From Verrucomicrobiota bacterium (GTDB lineage: Bacteria; Verrucomicrobiota; Verrucomicrobiia; Limisphaerales; UBA9464): a stretch of DNA of 64,000 nucleotides. The DNA is taken from contig CANIZL010000002.1 in NCBI GenBank assembly GCA_947471985.1, forward strand, positions 89,044 through 153,043, in the 5' to 3' direction. Made by a program: the position numbers and the translations under genes. Positions 6,179 through 16,511 of the stretch are shown piece by piece (within the stretch, counting starts at the first letter, position 1; every line of letters begins with the position of its first letter). The notes below the pieces were generated by a model. The model saw only the letters and a list, made by a program, of their open reading frames with translations. It made no database searches and was not told where the DNA came from.

Positions 6179-7223
6179 AAACCAACTCGTTGAGCCGCTG
6201 CTCGATTGGCTTTGGCGTTCCTGGGTTTCTCTGGGTGTCGCCGGTCACGGCAGCCGGGCGCGGGTGGATCGCGTCATTGACCCGGAGGCCCTCCTCCTCG
6301 CCACCACTCTCTGGGCCCGCTATGACCCGCGACTGTTCGATGAAGTGCTCGACTGGCTCTGCCGGCACGGCTCGATGATTAATCTCCAGCGTCTTCGCAA
6401 TCTTCAGCAAACCGGTCTGGGAGACGCCGCGGTGCTCTCTGGCATCGCCTCCGTGATTCAGGAGCACTCCCCGCAGACCAAGTGGAAGGCCGTCATCCGC
6501 CCAGGCACCAAGGAGCCACCGCTTCAGCCCCTGTTTCTGCGTCTGGACGGAGGCAACGCGGTCTGGGGGCAGGCCGAGCCACTTTTTGCCTCGCAGGGAT
6601 TTCAGCGTGGCCGGCTGGAGTTGCGCCAGATGAGCCAACCGCCCGCGCCGGGTGCGGCGCCGAATCTTTGGCTCAAGCTTCGGAGCCTCTTCGGGACCAA
6701 CACCCGCGCGGAGATCGTATTGCAACTCCTCACGACCGGTCCGGCCACGGCCGGAGAGATCGCCCGCCGCAGTGGTTTCACGGGCCGATCCATTCTCGTC
6801 ACGCTCCGGGAAATGGCCCTTTCCGGACACCTCTACGAGCCGCCGCGGCCCGTCCGAAGTCGGTCGCAGCGCGGGCAACCCGCACCTGCCCGCACCCGTG
6901 GGCCCTCGCTCACTTACTCACTGCGGCGCGAGGAGTGGACTTTTCTGGGCACCTGGGAGCAGCCGGTCGGCTTCCCCATGCTCCAGCCAACGGGCCCCCT
7001 GCTCCTCCTCTGCCAGCAGCTCCTCGACTGCCTCGCCAGTGAAAAGCCCGCCGCTTCGGCACCTGCCCAATCCGTGCACCTCCGGGAAGCGGTCACACCG
7101 GCCCTGCAAGCGATACACCGTCAGGGACTCAGTGGCGAATACGGTTTACCGACCGACCTCCCGGGCGACACGCTCATCAGGACGCTGGTCACCCGCCTGC
7201 CACCGGCCATCGCCCATCTTTAG
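6159..7223 (+). CDS. Winged-helix protein, partner of the nucleotidyltransferase
   Basis: 354 residues from the ATG at 6159 (TTG at 6147 also possible). The N-terminal half (to about 190) is helical and rich in Leu/Trp. A winged-helix segment follows at about 180-235 (RAEIVLQLLTTGPATAGEIA, then SGFTGRSILVTLREMALSG), an ArsR/MarR-like reading head, and the rest is a basic linker plus a hydrophobic helical domain. It overlaps the decayed nucleotidyltransferase by 20 bp. Inference: DNA-binding autoregulator of a two-gene toxin-antitoxin-like locus that has lost its enzyme. The AbiEi/AbiEii layout is a loose analogy only. Confidence 0.5.
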   Translation: MLPAHFKNQLVEPLLDWLWRSWVSLGVAGHGSRARVDRVIDPEALLLATTLWARYDPRLFDEVLDWLCRHGSMINLQRLRNLQQTGLGDAAVLSGIASVIQEHSPQTKWKAVIRPGTKEPPLQPLFLRLDGGNAVWGQAEPLFASQGFQRGRLELRQMSQPPAPGAAPNLWLKLRSLFGTNTRAEIVLQLLTTGPATAGEIARRSGFTGRSILVTLREMALSGHLYEPPRPVRSRSQRGQPAPARTRGPSLTYSLRREEWTFLGTWEQPVGFPMLQPTGPLLLLCQQLLDCLASEKPAASAPAQSVHLREAVTPALQAIHRQGLSGEYGLPTDLPGDTLIRTLVTRLPPAIAHL

Positions 7224-7321
7224 GCGATGAATACCGCAACGAGAGAATCTCAACCGGACGTTGCGGGGATTGCGGTCAACGGCGCCGATGCTTACCGTTG
7301 AAAGTGGAGCGTCTTACCGGC

Positions 7322-7552
7322 ATGCAAACCGTTGTATCATCGAAAGGTCAGGTAGTTCTCCCGGCCAAGCTTCGACACCAAGATCGTATCACCATCGGGC
7401 AGACGTTCGAGATCGAGCGCCTCGACGCCGGTCGGTATCTCCTTAAGCGGCAGCCCGTGACGGACAATGCAGGTCTTGTGGACAGGTTGCTGGCCTGCCC
7501 GGTGAAGGGGTGGTTCCAGCCCATCACGTCAGAGTCCACCGTCTCGCTGTGA
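7322..7552 (+). CDS. AbrB/SpoVT-type antitoxin
   Basis: 76 residues from the ATG at 7322. Residues 1-45 (QTVVSSKGQVVLPAKLR, then ITIGQTFEIERLDAGRYLLK) form the swapped-hairpin AbrB DNA-binding fold used by MazE/VapB-type antitoxins. The C-terminal 30 residues (LLACPVKGWF...) would bind the toxin. It overlaps the following PIN-type fragment by 4 bp (GTGA), the normal antitoxin-toxin layout, and probably represses its own promoter. Confidence 0.75.
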   Translation: MQTVVSSKGQVVLPAKLRHQDRITIGQTFEIERLDAGRYLLKRQPVTDNAGLVDRLLACPVKGWFQPITSESTVSL

Positions 7553-7719
7553 AATACCGCGTGGACGCCAACGTCCCGAGCGACGCGACCAAACCAATAC
7601 CTAATGTTCGCGTGGTGGACTGGCTTCGTCATCGCGAGCGCGATCTCCGCGCGTGTTTCATCATTTCCGGTGAACGGGAATTCGGAATCCGGATGGGGGG
7701 GCACGAATTGAAGCGTTGA
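7549..7719 (+). pseudogene. Truncated VapC-like PIN-domain toxin
   Basis: 56 residues from a GTG overlapping the antitoxin stop. The opening VKYRVDANVPSDATKP...VVDWLRHRE is the N-terminus of a VapC PIN ribonuclease, with the first catalytic Asp in VDAN (usual form LVDTN/LLDTN). Family members run about 130-140 residues; here the frame ends after about 55, with FIISGEREFGIRMGG resembling the next helix. The later acidic residues are missing, so nuclease activity is not expected. The antitoxin appears intact. Confidence 0.65.
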
Positions 7720-7903
7720 ATCGGAATCAGTGTTCGAACCGCCCCGGGATCGTCAGCTCGGATCCCAGCCCGGGCGCAGCATTCGCGCACCAAATAATAC
7801 CGGCGACCTCTCGAGGCTCCCCGACCTAGCCGGAAAAACTTCCCCGTTGCTGGAGGGGTGGGGACGTGTTCCGTTGCAACGTCGCCCCAACGATTCCTTT
7901 TTC

Positions 7904-8425
7904 ATGCGCCTCAATTTTATCCCTGGTTTGCTCGCTCTGCTCCTCGCGTTCTGCGGGGCGGCCCCCGTTCGCGCCGCCGGGGCGTCGCCGCGGACGTACG
8001 CCGATCTTGCTCACGTGATTGCTCCGATGGCCGTGTTGATCGATTCCGAGTACGATCGGGGGCAGCCGATCAGCGATACCCGCCGGGCCTCCCACTTGTG
8101 TCATGAGCTGCTGGCGGAGGCCTGGGGTCAGGATTTTCTCCGGTATTTGGAACTGGAGGCCGCCGTCGAGGCGGACGACACGACGGCCAATCAGGAAGCG
8201 CTGGACAATTTCAAACCCAATGCCCGCGCCCGCGACGTCGTTGCCGGCCTGCGGAAATTTCTGCCGGCGATGAGGGATCTCCAGCGGGTGGTGGGACGGC
8301 AAAGCCGGTCGCGCTTTGAAGCTCGCTTGAAGGATTCCCAAGCGGCGTTGCGGTACCTCGAGGCCTTCAACCGGTCCAAGCTGGCGCGGCAGTTGGTGAT
8401 CCTTCAGTCCACCCCGTCCAATTAG
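7904..8425 (+). CDS. Secreted hypothetical protein
   Basis: 173 residues. Signal peptide MRLNFIPGLLALLLAFCGAA with cleavage expected after VRA-AG near residue 25, then an all-helical, charged mature domain with no cysteines beyond one HLCHE segment. No domain recognised. Upstream extension of the frame to 7730 lacks a convincing start. Its stop overlaps by 4 bp the stop of the convergent cytochrome gene (8422). Confidence 0.6.
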   Translation: MRLNFIPGLLALLLAFCGAAPVRAAGASPRTYADLAHVIAPMAVLIDSEYDRGQPISDTRRASHLCHELLAEAWGQDFLRYLELEAAVEADDTTANQEALDNFKPNARARDVVAGLRKFLPAMRDLQRVVGRQSRSRFEARLKDSQAALRYLEAFNRSKLARQLVILQSTPSN

Positions 8426-9552
8426 GGGGTCGCCTTCTTCAGGGAGGCCAGGTACTCGACGAGATCCACCAGTTCGGTGGCGGTGAGCGTCGCGGTGAGT
8501 CCCTCGGGCATAATGGACTGCGGTTGCTTCTCCCGTTTGGCGACGTCCGCCTTCCGGTATTTGGTGAGCGTGCCGCCCTGCGTTTTCACCAGGAGTTCAT
8601 CCTCGGTTTCGCTGGCCAGCAGGCCGAAGGCGTCGTCGCCGTTCTTCAAGGTAAACATCCAGGCTTCATACCCGAAGGAGATGCCGCTGCTGGGTTCCAG
8701 AATGGCGTCGTAGAGCGCGTCTTTGCCGAGCTTGGCGCCGATCTCTGAGAGCTTCGGTCCGAAATCAATCCCTTCGCCGTTGATCTGGTGGCAGGTGCTG
8801 CAGGCGACTTCCGGACGGCGAAAGATCCGGGCGCCGTTGGCGACGTCCCCGCTGCGACGGACCAGTTCGCCAATCGGTGGGAGTGCCTTGTCGTTACGCG
8901 GGGGCGGCGGCAGCACTTTGGCGGCGTCGGCTTTGATCTTGGGCCAGCGAACAGCCTGCAGTTCCGTGGCGGCGAGGGGTCGCAGATCCGCCGGCAATGA
9001 ACCGGCAGCGGCGGATTCCACCAGCGCCGTCGCCCCTTCCGGCGTCTTCAGCAATCCGCGCAACGCCGTGCGGCGGGCGGCGAGGGATCGGCCGGGACTG
9101 TCCGTCAGCCAGGGCAGCAACAGCGGCACCGTGTCGCGCTGGGCCAGGTTGCCGAGTCCGGTGAGGAGTGACGGCGCCTGATTCGTGTCCCCGAGTCCGG
9201 CGGTGATGAGCGCGGGTTGTTCGGCCAGCAGGAGGCGGAGACCGTCGCCGGTGGCGGGATCGGTGGGATGATCGATGACGAAGCGGAAGACCGCCGGAAA
9301 TTGGTTCGTCAGATGGAAGTCCCGGGTGAGTTCCACCAATTCCGGCTGCCCTTGCAATTGGACCGCGAGACGATCGATGGCCGCCTTTAGGGCGGGCTTG
9401 GCCTGGAGATCGACGTCTTTTAGACGGCGTACGGCTTCCAGCGCGCTCCGGGCTTTGGCCAGGGCTTCGTCCTCGGCGGCGCGCACTCCACCCGTCAGCA
9501 GCAGCGTCGAGAGCAGGAGGGCGCCGGTTTTGCGCCAGCTTCGTTGAATCAC
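8422..9552 (-). CDS. Secreted PVC-type c-type cytochrome domain protein
   Basis: 376 residues from a GTG. An N-terminal signal peptide (GALLLSTLLLTGGVRAAE) precedes about 200 helical residues with HEAT-like character and a C-terminal cytochrome c domain from about residue 235. The haem site is CSTCHQ near 252, with the downstream Met ligand likely in SIMPEGL near 350. This is the haem-binding domain architecture common in Planctomycetes/Verrucomicrobia secreted proteins (TIGR02603-like), presumed periplasmic electron transfer. No dehydrogenase is fused. It converges with the gene at 7904 and is probably a single-gene unit. Confidence 0.75.
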   Translation of the reverse strand: MIQRSWRKTGALLLSTLLLTGGVRAAEDEALAKARSALEAVRRLKDVDLQAKPALKAAIDRLAVQLQGQPELVELTRDFHLTNQFPAVFRFVIDHPTDPATGDGLRLLLAEQPALITAGLGDTNQAPSLLTGLGNLAQRDTVPLLLPWLTDSPGRSLAARRTALRGLLKTPEGATALVESAAAGSLPADLRPLAATELQAVRWPKIKADAAKVLPPPPRNDKALPPIGELVRRSGDVANGARIFRRPEVACSTCHQINGEGIDFGPKLSEIGAKLGKDALYDAILEPSSGISFGYEAWMFTLKNGDDAFGLLASETEDELLVKTQGGTLTKYRKADVAKREKQPQSIMPEGLTATLTATELVDLVEYLASLKKATP

Positions 9553-9620
9553 CTTGCCGGAATAATCGGAGCGGCCGCCGGGGGCAAACCGAAGTCGGGG
9601 GCGAGCGCCTTCGGGCGGAT

Positions 9621-10382
9621 TCAGCCGCGGCCGAGGTACGGCATTTGGTTCGCCATGACGGTCATGAACGGGACGTTCGCGTTCAGGGGCAGACTGGCCA
9701 TGTAGAGCACGGCGCGAACAATGAGAGCGACATCAATCCGGGGTTCGATGGCGGTGGAGCCGTCGGCCTGCAGCACGCCGACCGACATTTTATCCGTCAT
9801 TTCCGTGGCCGCGTTGCCGATGTCGATCTGGCCGCAGGCGATGTTGTATTTCCGACCGTCGAGGCCCAAGGATTTGGTCAGGCCGGTGAGGCCGTGTTTC
9901 GCGGCGGTATAGGGCGCGGAAAGCGGTCGCGGGGTGTGGGCGGAGATGGAGCCGTTGTTAATGATGCGCCCGCCGCCCGGTTGCTGACGCTGCATCAGTT
10001 TGAAGGCTTCGCGACTGCAGAGGAAGGCGGCGGTGAGGCTGGTGTTAACGACCGCATTCCACTGTTGCAGCGTGAGGTTCTCGAAGGGAATCACGGGCGC
10101 ACTCACACCGGCATTGTTGAACAAGAGATCCAGCCGACCCCAGCGGGCATCGATGCGGGCGAAGAGACGGGCGACGTCCGCGGGATCGGTGACGTCGGCC
10201 GCGCAGATTTCCACGTGGTCGCGGTGCCCGTGTGCCAGTTGGGCGGTCTCTTCCAGACGTTCCACCCGGCGACCGGTCAGCATCACGGAATAGCCGTGTT
10301 TCAGCAGCCCGAGGGCGGTGTGGCGTCCAATTCCGGATCCGGCCCCGGTGACCAGAGCAATGGGGTTGGGTCGATTCATCAT
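9621..10382 (-). CDS. Short-chain dehydrogenase/reductase
   Basis: 253 residues, normal for a classical SDR. The Rossmann motif TGAGSGIG (residues 11-18) binds NAD(P), NNAG is near 91, and the active site has Ser in NGSISAH and YTAAK near 160. An Arg pair after the first glycine motif (GRRVERLEE) hints at NADPH. The substrate cannot be predicted. It lies between a cytochrome protein and a peptidase on the same strand, with 34 bp to the peptidase gene and no obvious functional link. Confidence 0.85.
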   Translation of the reverse strand: MMNRPNPIALVTGAGSGIGRHTALGLLKHGYSVMLTGRRVERLEETAQLAHGHRDHVEICAADVTDPADVARLFARIDARWGRLDLLFNNAGVSAPVIPFENLTLQQWNAVVNTSLTAAFLCSREAFKLMQRQQPGGGRIINNGSISAHTPRPLSAPYTAAKHGLTGLTKSLGLDGRKYNIACGQIDIGNAATEMTDKMSVGVLQADGSTAIEPRIDVALIVRAVLYMASLPLNANVPFMTVMANQMPYLGRG

Positions 10383-10416
10383 ATAGGTGCCCGGACGGAG
10401 CCGGGGAAGGAACCAG

Positions 10417-11556
10417 CTACCAGCGAGCGTCGCCGCCGGTGGGTGGCGATGTTACGGCGGACCATACCAGATACGCGGTGCAGCGCGAGCTTTGCCACGC
10501 CTTTTGAAAGGCGGCCCGGGGCACGGTGCGTTGACCGCGACTGAGTCGGACGCCGGGGTCGTTGATCAGGACATCTCCGGTGTCGGTGAATCCGCGCACC
10601 ACGACCAGGTGCCCGTCGCCGGGTTCGACCTCCGGGCGTTCCTTGAGCAGGGCGTAGGAGACGCTCGTGGCCACCGGCAAACCAGCGGCCAGCCAGCGCT
10701 CCAGGTCGGCCAGACCGGCGAGACGGGCCACTGCGCTGCGCAGGCCTGGGGTCTGACCGATATAAGCCGTATTGAACGCCCAGTTGCCGGTGCCGGGCCA
10801 GCCGGGATCGTAGACCCCGCGCGCGGTCTGCGGTACGGTTACGGGATCGTGGGGCAAGGGTTGCTGGGTTTGCCACCAGGCGAGGAGCATGGTGACGCTG
10901 GTCGGACTGCACCACGTGTTAATGCCCTCGGGGAAATCGGCCTGCGAGTGGAGCGGAACGGCCAGGGCCTTGCCCCAGGCGGCCCGCCACGGCTCCGGCT
11001 CGACCCACGTGGCGCGGGTATCGAGCAGACTCACGGCGATCTGGAATAAATCGGCTTTTGTGGTCCGGGGACCCGGTGTGAGCCGTACTTGGACGCCGGT
11101 CGCCGGCTGGCGGAGTCGCAGGGTGTCGGTCAACACGCGGCCGCCCCGGAACGTTCCGCCCGTCCAACTGGTGCGGGGGGCGCGATTGGTGTCGCTGCAC
11201 CATTGGCCCAGCGGGAACCATTCCTCGGTTTGGTCGCGGCCGATGGCCCGCAATTCGATCGTCCATGCCGAACCGGCCGCGACGTTCCACGACGGCACGG
11301 CTTCGGTCCACGCGAAGCCGGGGGTCCACACTGGTGATTCCCAGCCCGCCGAACCGGCGTCACCCCGCGGCGTCCAGCCGGACAGGGACTCGGTACGGAA
11401 GAGCCGGATGGGGGGCCGCTCCGGATCAGCAGCGGCACGGCGCTCATGCTGGACGCAGCCGAGCATCAGGACGCCGAGGGCGGCAGGAAGCCATCCTCGG
11501 AGTGAGTTTCGCGAGCGCTCCGGTTTCGCTATCGAATTGCCGGCGCCACGGTTCAT
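10417..11556 (-). CDS. C39-like cysteine peptidase family lipoprotein
   Basis: 379 residues. An N-terminal hydrophobic segment ends in a lipobox-like VLMLGC (about residue 34). A beta-rich N-terminal domain reaches to about residue 190, then a papain-like C39_2 domain: Cys in [17 protein letters not shown] (about 217), His in [10 protein letters not shown] (about 316) and Asp in INDPG (about 332), in the order of the catalytic triad. Probably a periplasmic or outer-membrane peptidase of unknown target; no ABC transporter or leader peptide is nearby, so a bacteriocin-processing role is not supported. It is followed by the SDR. Confidence 0.75.
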   Translation of the reverse strand: MNRGAGNSIAKPERSRNSLRGWLPAALGVLMLGCVQHERRAAADPERPPIRLFRTESLSGWTPRGDAGSAGWESPVWTPGFAWTEAVPSWNVAAGSAWTIELRAIGRDQTEEWFPLGQWCSDTNRAPRTSWTGGTFRGGRVLTDTLRLRQPATGVQVRLTPGPRTTKADLFQIAVSLLDTRATWVEPEPWRAAWGKALAVPLHSQADFPEGINTWCSPTSVTMLLAWWQTQQPLPHDPVTVPQTARGVYDPGWPGTGNWAFNTAYIGQTPGLRSAVARLAGLADLERWLAAGLPVATSVSYALLKERPEVEPGDGHLVVVRGFTDTGDVLINDPGVRLSRGQRTVPRAAFQKAWQSSRCTAYLVWSAVTSPPTGGDARW

Positions 11557-11581
11557 CAGGTTCGTGGCAGCGGGGGGCCGG

Positions 11582-13087
<1,506 letters not shown>

Positions 13088-13312
13088 TGCGAGTACTCGT
13101 TAAACCTTGTGATAAGACACGTCGACGGGTAACCCGGCAAAGAAAGTTATGGGGGATCGGCGAACGCGGGGCGGCCCAGGGGGAGGGCGTCTTGCGGACG
13201 GGAACCGACCCACTCGGTCCGGGCGAGTAAAGTTACCGTGGGGGACCCTTTGGGTGCGGGAATGGCGATAGCCGTTTGAACCCTTGGGAATCACGGACCA
13301 TAGTGGTTTGAA
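13088..13312. other. Divergent intergenic region
   Basis: 225 bp between the divergent carB and cytochrome/DUF1553 genes, so promoters for both are expected. No clear -35/-10 pair was found. Short GC palindromes (for example GACGGGTAACCCG near 13117) are present. Confidence 0.4.
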
Positions 13313-16300
13313 ATGTCTCCCGGTTTTGCTGGAATCCTTGCCCGGCCTTGGGTCGTCCTGGGCTGGCTGGTGGGAATCGCCTTCCTGCCGGCGGCGCGTG
13401 CCGCTGCCCCTGTGGACTTCAATCGCGAGGTCCGCCCCATCCTTTCCGAGCATTGCTTCACCTGCCACGGGCCGGATGAAAGCAAACGGAAGGGTGGACT
13501 GCGGCTGGATCGGCAGGAGGACGCCTTCCGGGAATTGAAATCGGGACACGCGGCGCTGGTGGGCGGGGATATCGCCCGGAGCACCTTGGCCCAGCGGATT
13601 GTGGCGACGGATCCCGAAGAGGTCATGCCGCCGCCGAAGCACCAGAAGCCGCTCTCGCCGGTGCAAATTGAAGTGCTCCAACGCTGGGTGCGCGAGGGGG
13701 CCAAGTGGCAGAACCATTGGTCGTTTGTCCCGCCGGTGCGGCCGGCCGCGCCCGCCACGCCCGCCGCGGCGGGCTCCGCCTGGGCGAAGTCCCCGCTGGA
13801 TGCCTTCATCCTCAAGCGCCTGGATGCCGCCGGCTTTCAGCCGAATCCCGAAGCGGATCGGGCGACGCTCCTGCGCCGGGTGACCCTGGATCTCACCGGA
13901 CTGCCGCCGGCGATTGAAGAGGTCGACGCCTTCCTGAATGACGCCTCCCCGAAAGCCTACGAGAAGGTGGTGGATCGATTGCTGGCGTCCTCACGGTACG
14001 GGGAACGGATGGCGCAGAACTGGCTGGATGTGGCGCGGTTTGCGGACACCAGCGGCTATCACTTCGACGGCGTCCGGTTCCTGTGGCTGTGGCGGGACTG
14101 GGTCATCAATGCCTTCAACGAAAACGTGCCCTTCGATCAGTTTACGGTCGAACAGCTGGCCGGGGATCTCCTCCCGGGGGCCACGCCGGAACAGCGCCTC
14201 GCCACCGGTTTCGTGCGCAACAACATGACCAATGACGAAGGCGGGGCGGATCCGGACGAGTACCTGAACAAGTATGTCGTGGATCGCGTGAACACCGTCG
14301 GCTCCGTGTGGTTGGGGCTCACCGTCGGTTGTACGGAGTGTCACGATCACAAGTACGATCCGATGAGCACCAAGGAGTTTTACCGATTGTACGCCTTCTT
14401 CCACAACGTACCGGAAAAGGGCCTGGACCGGATCCGCTCCGACAATCCGCCGCCCCGACTTCCGGTGCCCACGGCGGAACAGGCGCGGCGCCTGGTGGAG
14501 GCGGAATTCCGCCTGCGCGATGCGGAGAAGACCTTGCAGGATCGCATCAACGAACTGGGTGAGACGCAGGAGAAATGGGAGCGCGAACTTTCCGCGCGGT
14601 CTCCGGCAGGATCCGCAGTGTCCAATCAGATCGCCTCGATCAAATTGGACGGCGCGTTGCGCGGCACGGTGAAGGGAGCGGAGGTGGAGGGTCGCTTGGT
14701 AGGGGCGGAGAAAGCCGAGTTCGTCAACGGGCGGTTCGGTCAGGCTTGGAAGCTCGACGGCAAGGTGTCAGCGGAGTTTGTGCCAGCGCCCGTCCTCGAG
14801 CGGACGAACGCGTTTTCGGTGTCCGCCTGGGTCCGCTTCGACGGAAATGGGGCAATCCTGAGCCGCATGGAAAAAGGCCCGGGCTACCGCGGAATGGATT
14901 TGCTGATCAGCGACAAGATTCTGTCCGTGCACCTGATCCACCAATGGCCGGACAATGCCGTGAAGGTGCGGACCAAACAGGCGCTGACTCCGGGCCGCTG
15001 GCTCCATGTGGCGGTGAGCTATGACGGCTCGAGCAAGGCGGCCGGTGTGCGGATTTATGTCGATGGCGTGCGGCGCGAGCTGGATACGGAGAAGGACGCG
15101 CTGAGCGAGACGATCCTCAACGGCGAACCCCTTCGATTGGGTGCCCGCAATGGCGACTCGATGTTGACCGGCCAACTGGATGACCTGCGGATTGTGGAGG
15201 GGGTGCTTTCGGCCGAGGACGTGCAGCGGCTCACCTTTGAGGGCTATGCGGCGATTGTGGCCAAGTCCCGCGGCAATCGCTCCGACGAGGAACGCGGGGA
15301 TCTGGCGCGGTTCTACAAGGAGAATTACGCCGTCGATTATCTTCGCTCGGAAACCGCCCTCACAAAGGCGCGTCGGGAAAAGGACGCGATCATGGGTCAG
15401 ATACCCACGTCGCTGGTGATGGAGGAAATGGATCCTCCGCGCACGACGCGCGTGCTGATCCGCGGGGATTTCCGCAATCCCGGTGAAGTGGTCACCGCGG
15501 GGACCCCGGCATTCCTGCCCGCCCTGCCCCCGGGTTCGAGCAATCGATTGCACCTCGCCCGTTGGCTCGTGGCGCCGGAGAATCCGCTCATGGCCCGGGT
15601 CACCGTGAATCGTTATTGGGCGATGCTCTTTGGTGCCGGTTTTGTGAAGACGGTGAATGACTTTGGCTCGCAGGGTGATTGGCCGAGTCATCCGGAACTG
15701 CTGGATTGGCTGGCCTGCCAATTCCGCGATGGCGGGACGGTGGGCGGGGTCACGGTGAAGCCTTGGGATGTGAAATCGCTGATGCGCCTGCTGGTGACGA
15801 GTGCGACCTACCGGCAATCGGCGGCGGTGAGCCCGGAGAAATTGGAGCGCGATCCCTACAACCGCCTGCTGAGCCGCGGGCCGCGGGTGCGATTGGATGC
15901 TGAGTTTATTCGTGACCAGGCGCTGGCGGTGTCGGGGTTGATGAACCCGCAGATTGGCGGTCCGAGTGTGAAGCCGTATCAACCGGCCGGTTTGTGGGAC
16001 GGCACCGATTCGCCGTTTGTGCAGGATCATGGCGAGCTGTTGTATCGGCGCGGACTCTACGTTTTCTGGCGGCGATCGGCGCATTACCCTGCGTTCGCTA
16101 CCTTTGATGCCCCGAACCGCGAAGTTTGCACGCTGCAGCGGCAACGGACGCAGACGCCCCTGCAATCGCTGGTGCTGATGAACGATCCGGCCTTTGTGGA
16201 AGCGGCGCGTGGGTTGGCCCAACGGGTGTCGCGCGAAGAACCGACGGACGTGCGCCGGCGCTTGGTGCGGGCGTTTCGGCACACCTTGGGCCGGCCGCCG

Positions 16301-16498
16301 CAGGACGACGAAGTGGGTGTGTTGCAAAAGACGTACGACCAGCAACTGGCCACCTTCCGGGCCGACACCGCCGCGGCGGAAAGTCTCCTGAAGGTGGGTG
16401 AATCCAAGGGCGGCGACGCGGTGGCCTCGGCGGAACTCGCCGCGATGACAGCCGTGGCCAACGTGCTGCTGAACCTCAACGAGACGATCACCAAATAA
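13313..16498 (+). CDS. Cytochrome c / DUF1549 / LamG / DUF1553 secreted protein
   Basis: 1061 residues. A signal peptide (to about residue 28) is followed by a planctomycete-type cytochrome domain with haem motif CFTCHGPDE near residue 48 and MPPP ligand region near 104, DUF1549 from about 160 (SPLDAFILKRLDAAGF, CTECHDHKYDP near 340), a LamG/concanavalin-like insert at about 440-620 (FSVSAWVRFDGNGAI) and DUF1553 from about 740 (PLMARVTVNRYWAMLFG) to the end. Such proteins are periplasmic and usually paired with a DUF1501 gene, as here 13 bp downstream. A role in polysaccharide-linked oxidation is often inferred but unproven. Confidence 0.9.
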   Translation: MSPGFAGILARPWVVLGWLVGIAFLPAARAAAPVDFNREVRPILSEHCFTCHGPDESKRKGGLRLDRQEDAFRELKSGHAALVGGDIARSTLAQRIVATDPEEVMPPPKHQKPLSPVQIEVLQRWVREGAKWQNHWSFVPPVRPAAPATPAAAGSAWAKSPLDAFILKRLDAAGFQPNPEADRATLLRRVTLDLTGLPPAIEEVDAFLNDASPKAYEKVVDRLLASSRYGERMAQNWLDVARFADTSGYHFDGVRFLWLWRDWVINAFNENVPFDQFTVEQLAGDLLPGATPEQRLATGFVRNNMTNDEGGADPDEYLNKYVVDRVNTVGSVWLGLTVGCTECHDHKYDPMSTKEFYRLYAFFHNVPEKGLDRIRSDNPPPRLPVPTAEQARRLVEAEFRLRDAEKTLQDRINELGETQEKWERELSARSPAGSAVSNQIASIKLDGALRGTVKGAEVEGRLVGAEKAEFVNGRFGQAWKLDGKVSAEFVPAPVLERTNAFSVSAWVRFDGNGAILSRMEKGPGYRGMDLLISDKILSVHLIHQWPDNAVKVRTKQALTPGRWLHVAVSYDGSSKAAGVRIYVDGVRRELDTEKDALSETILNGEPLRLGARNGDSMLTGQLDDLRIVEGVLSAEDVQRLTFEGYAAIVAKSRGNRSDEERGDLARFYKENYAVDYLRSETALTKARREKDAIMGQIPTSLVMEEMDPPRTTRVLIRGDFRNPGEVVTAGTPAFLPALPPGSSNRLHLARWLVAPENPLMARVTVNRYWAMLFGAGFVKTVNDFGSQGDWPSHPELLDWLACQFRDGGTVGGVTVKPWDVKSLMRLLVTSATYRQSAAVSPEKLERDPYNRLLSRGPRVRLDAEFIRDQALAVSGLMNPQIGGPSVKPYQPAGLWDGTDSPFVQDHGELLYRRGLYVFWRRSAHYPAFATFDAPNREVCTLQRQRTQTPLQSLVLMNDPAFVEAARGLAQRVSREEPTDVRRRLVRAFRHTLGRPPQDDEVGVLQKTYDQQLATFRADTAAAESLLKVGESKGGDAVASAELAAMTAVANVLLNLNETITK

Positions 16499-16511
16499 CG
16501 GAATTTCTGTC

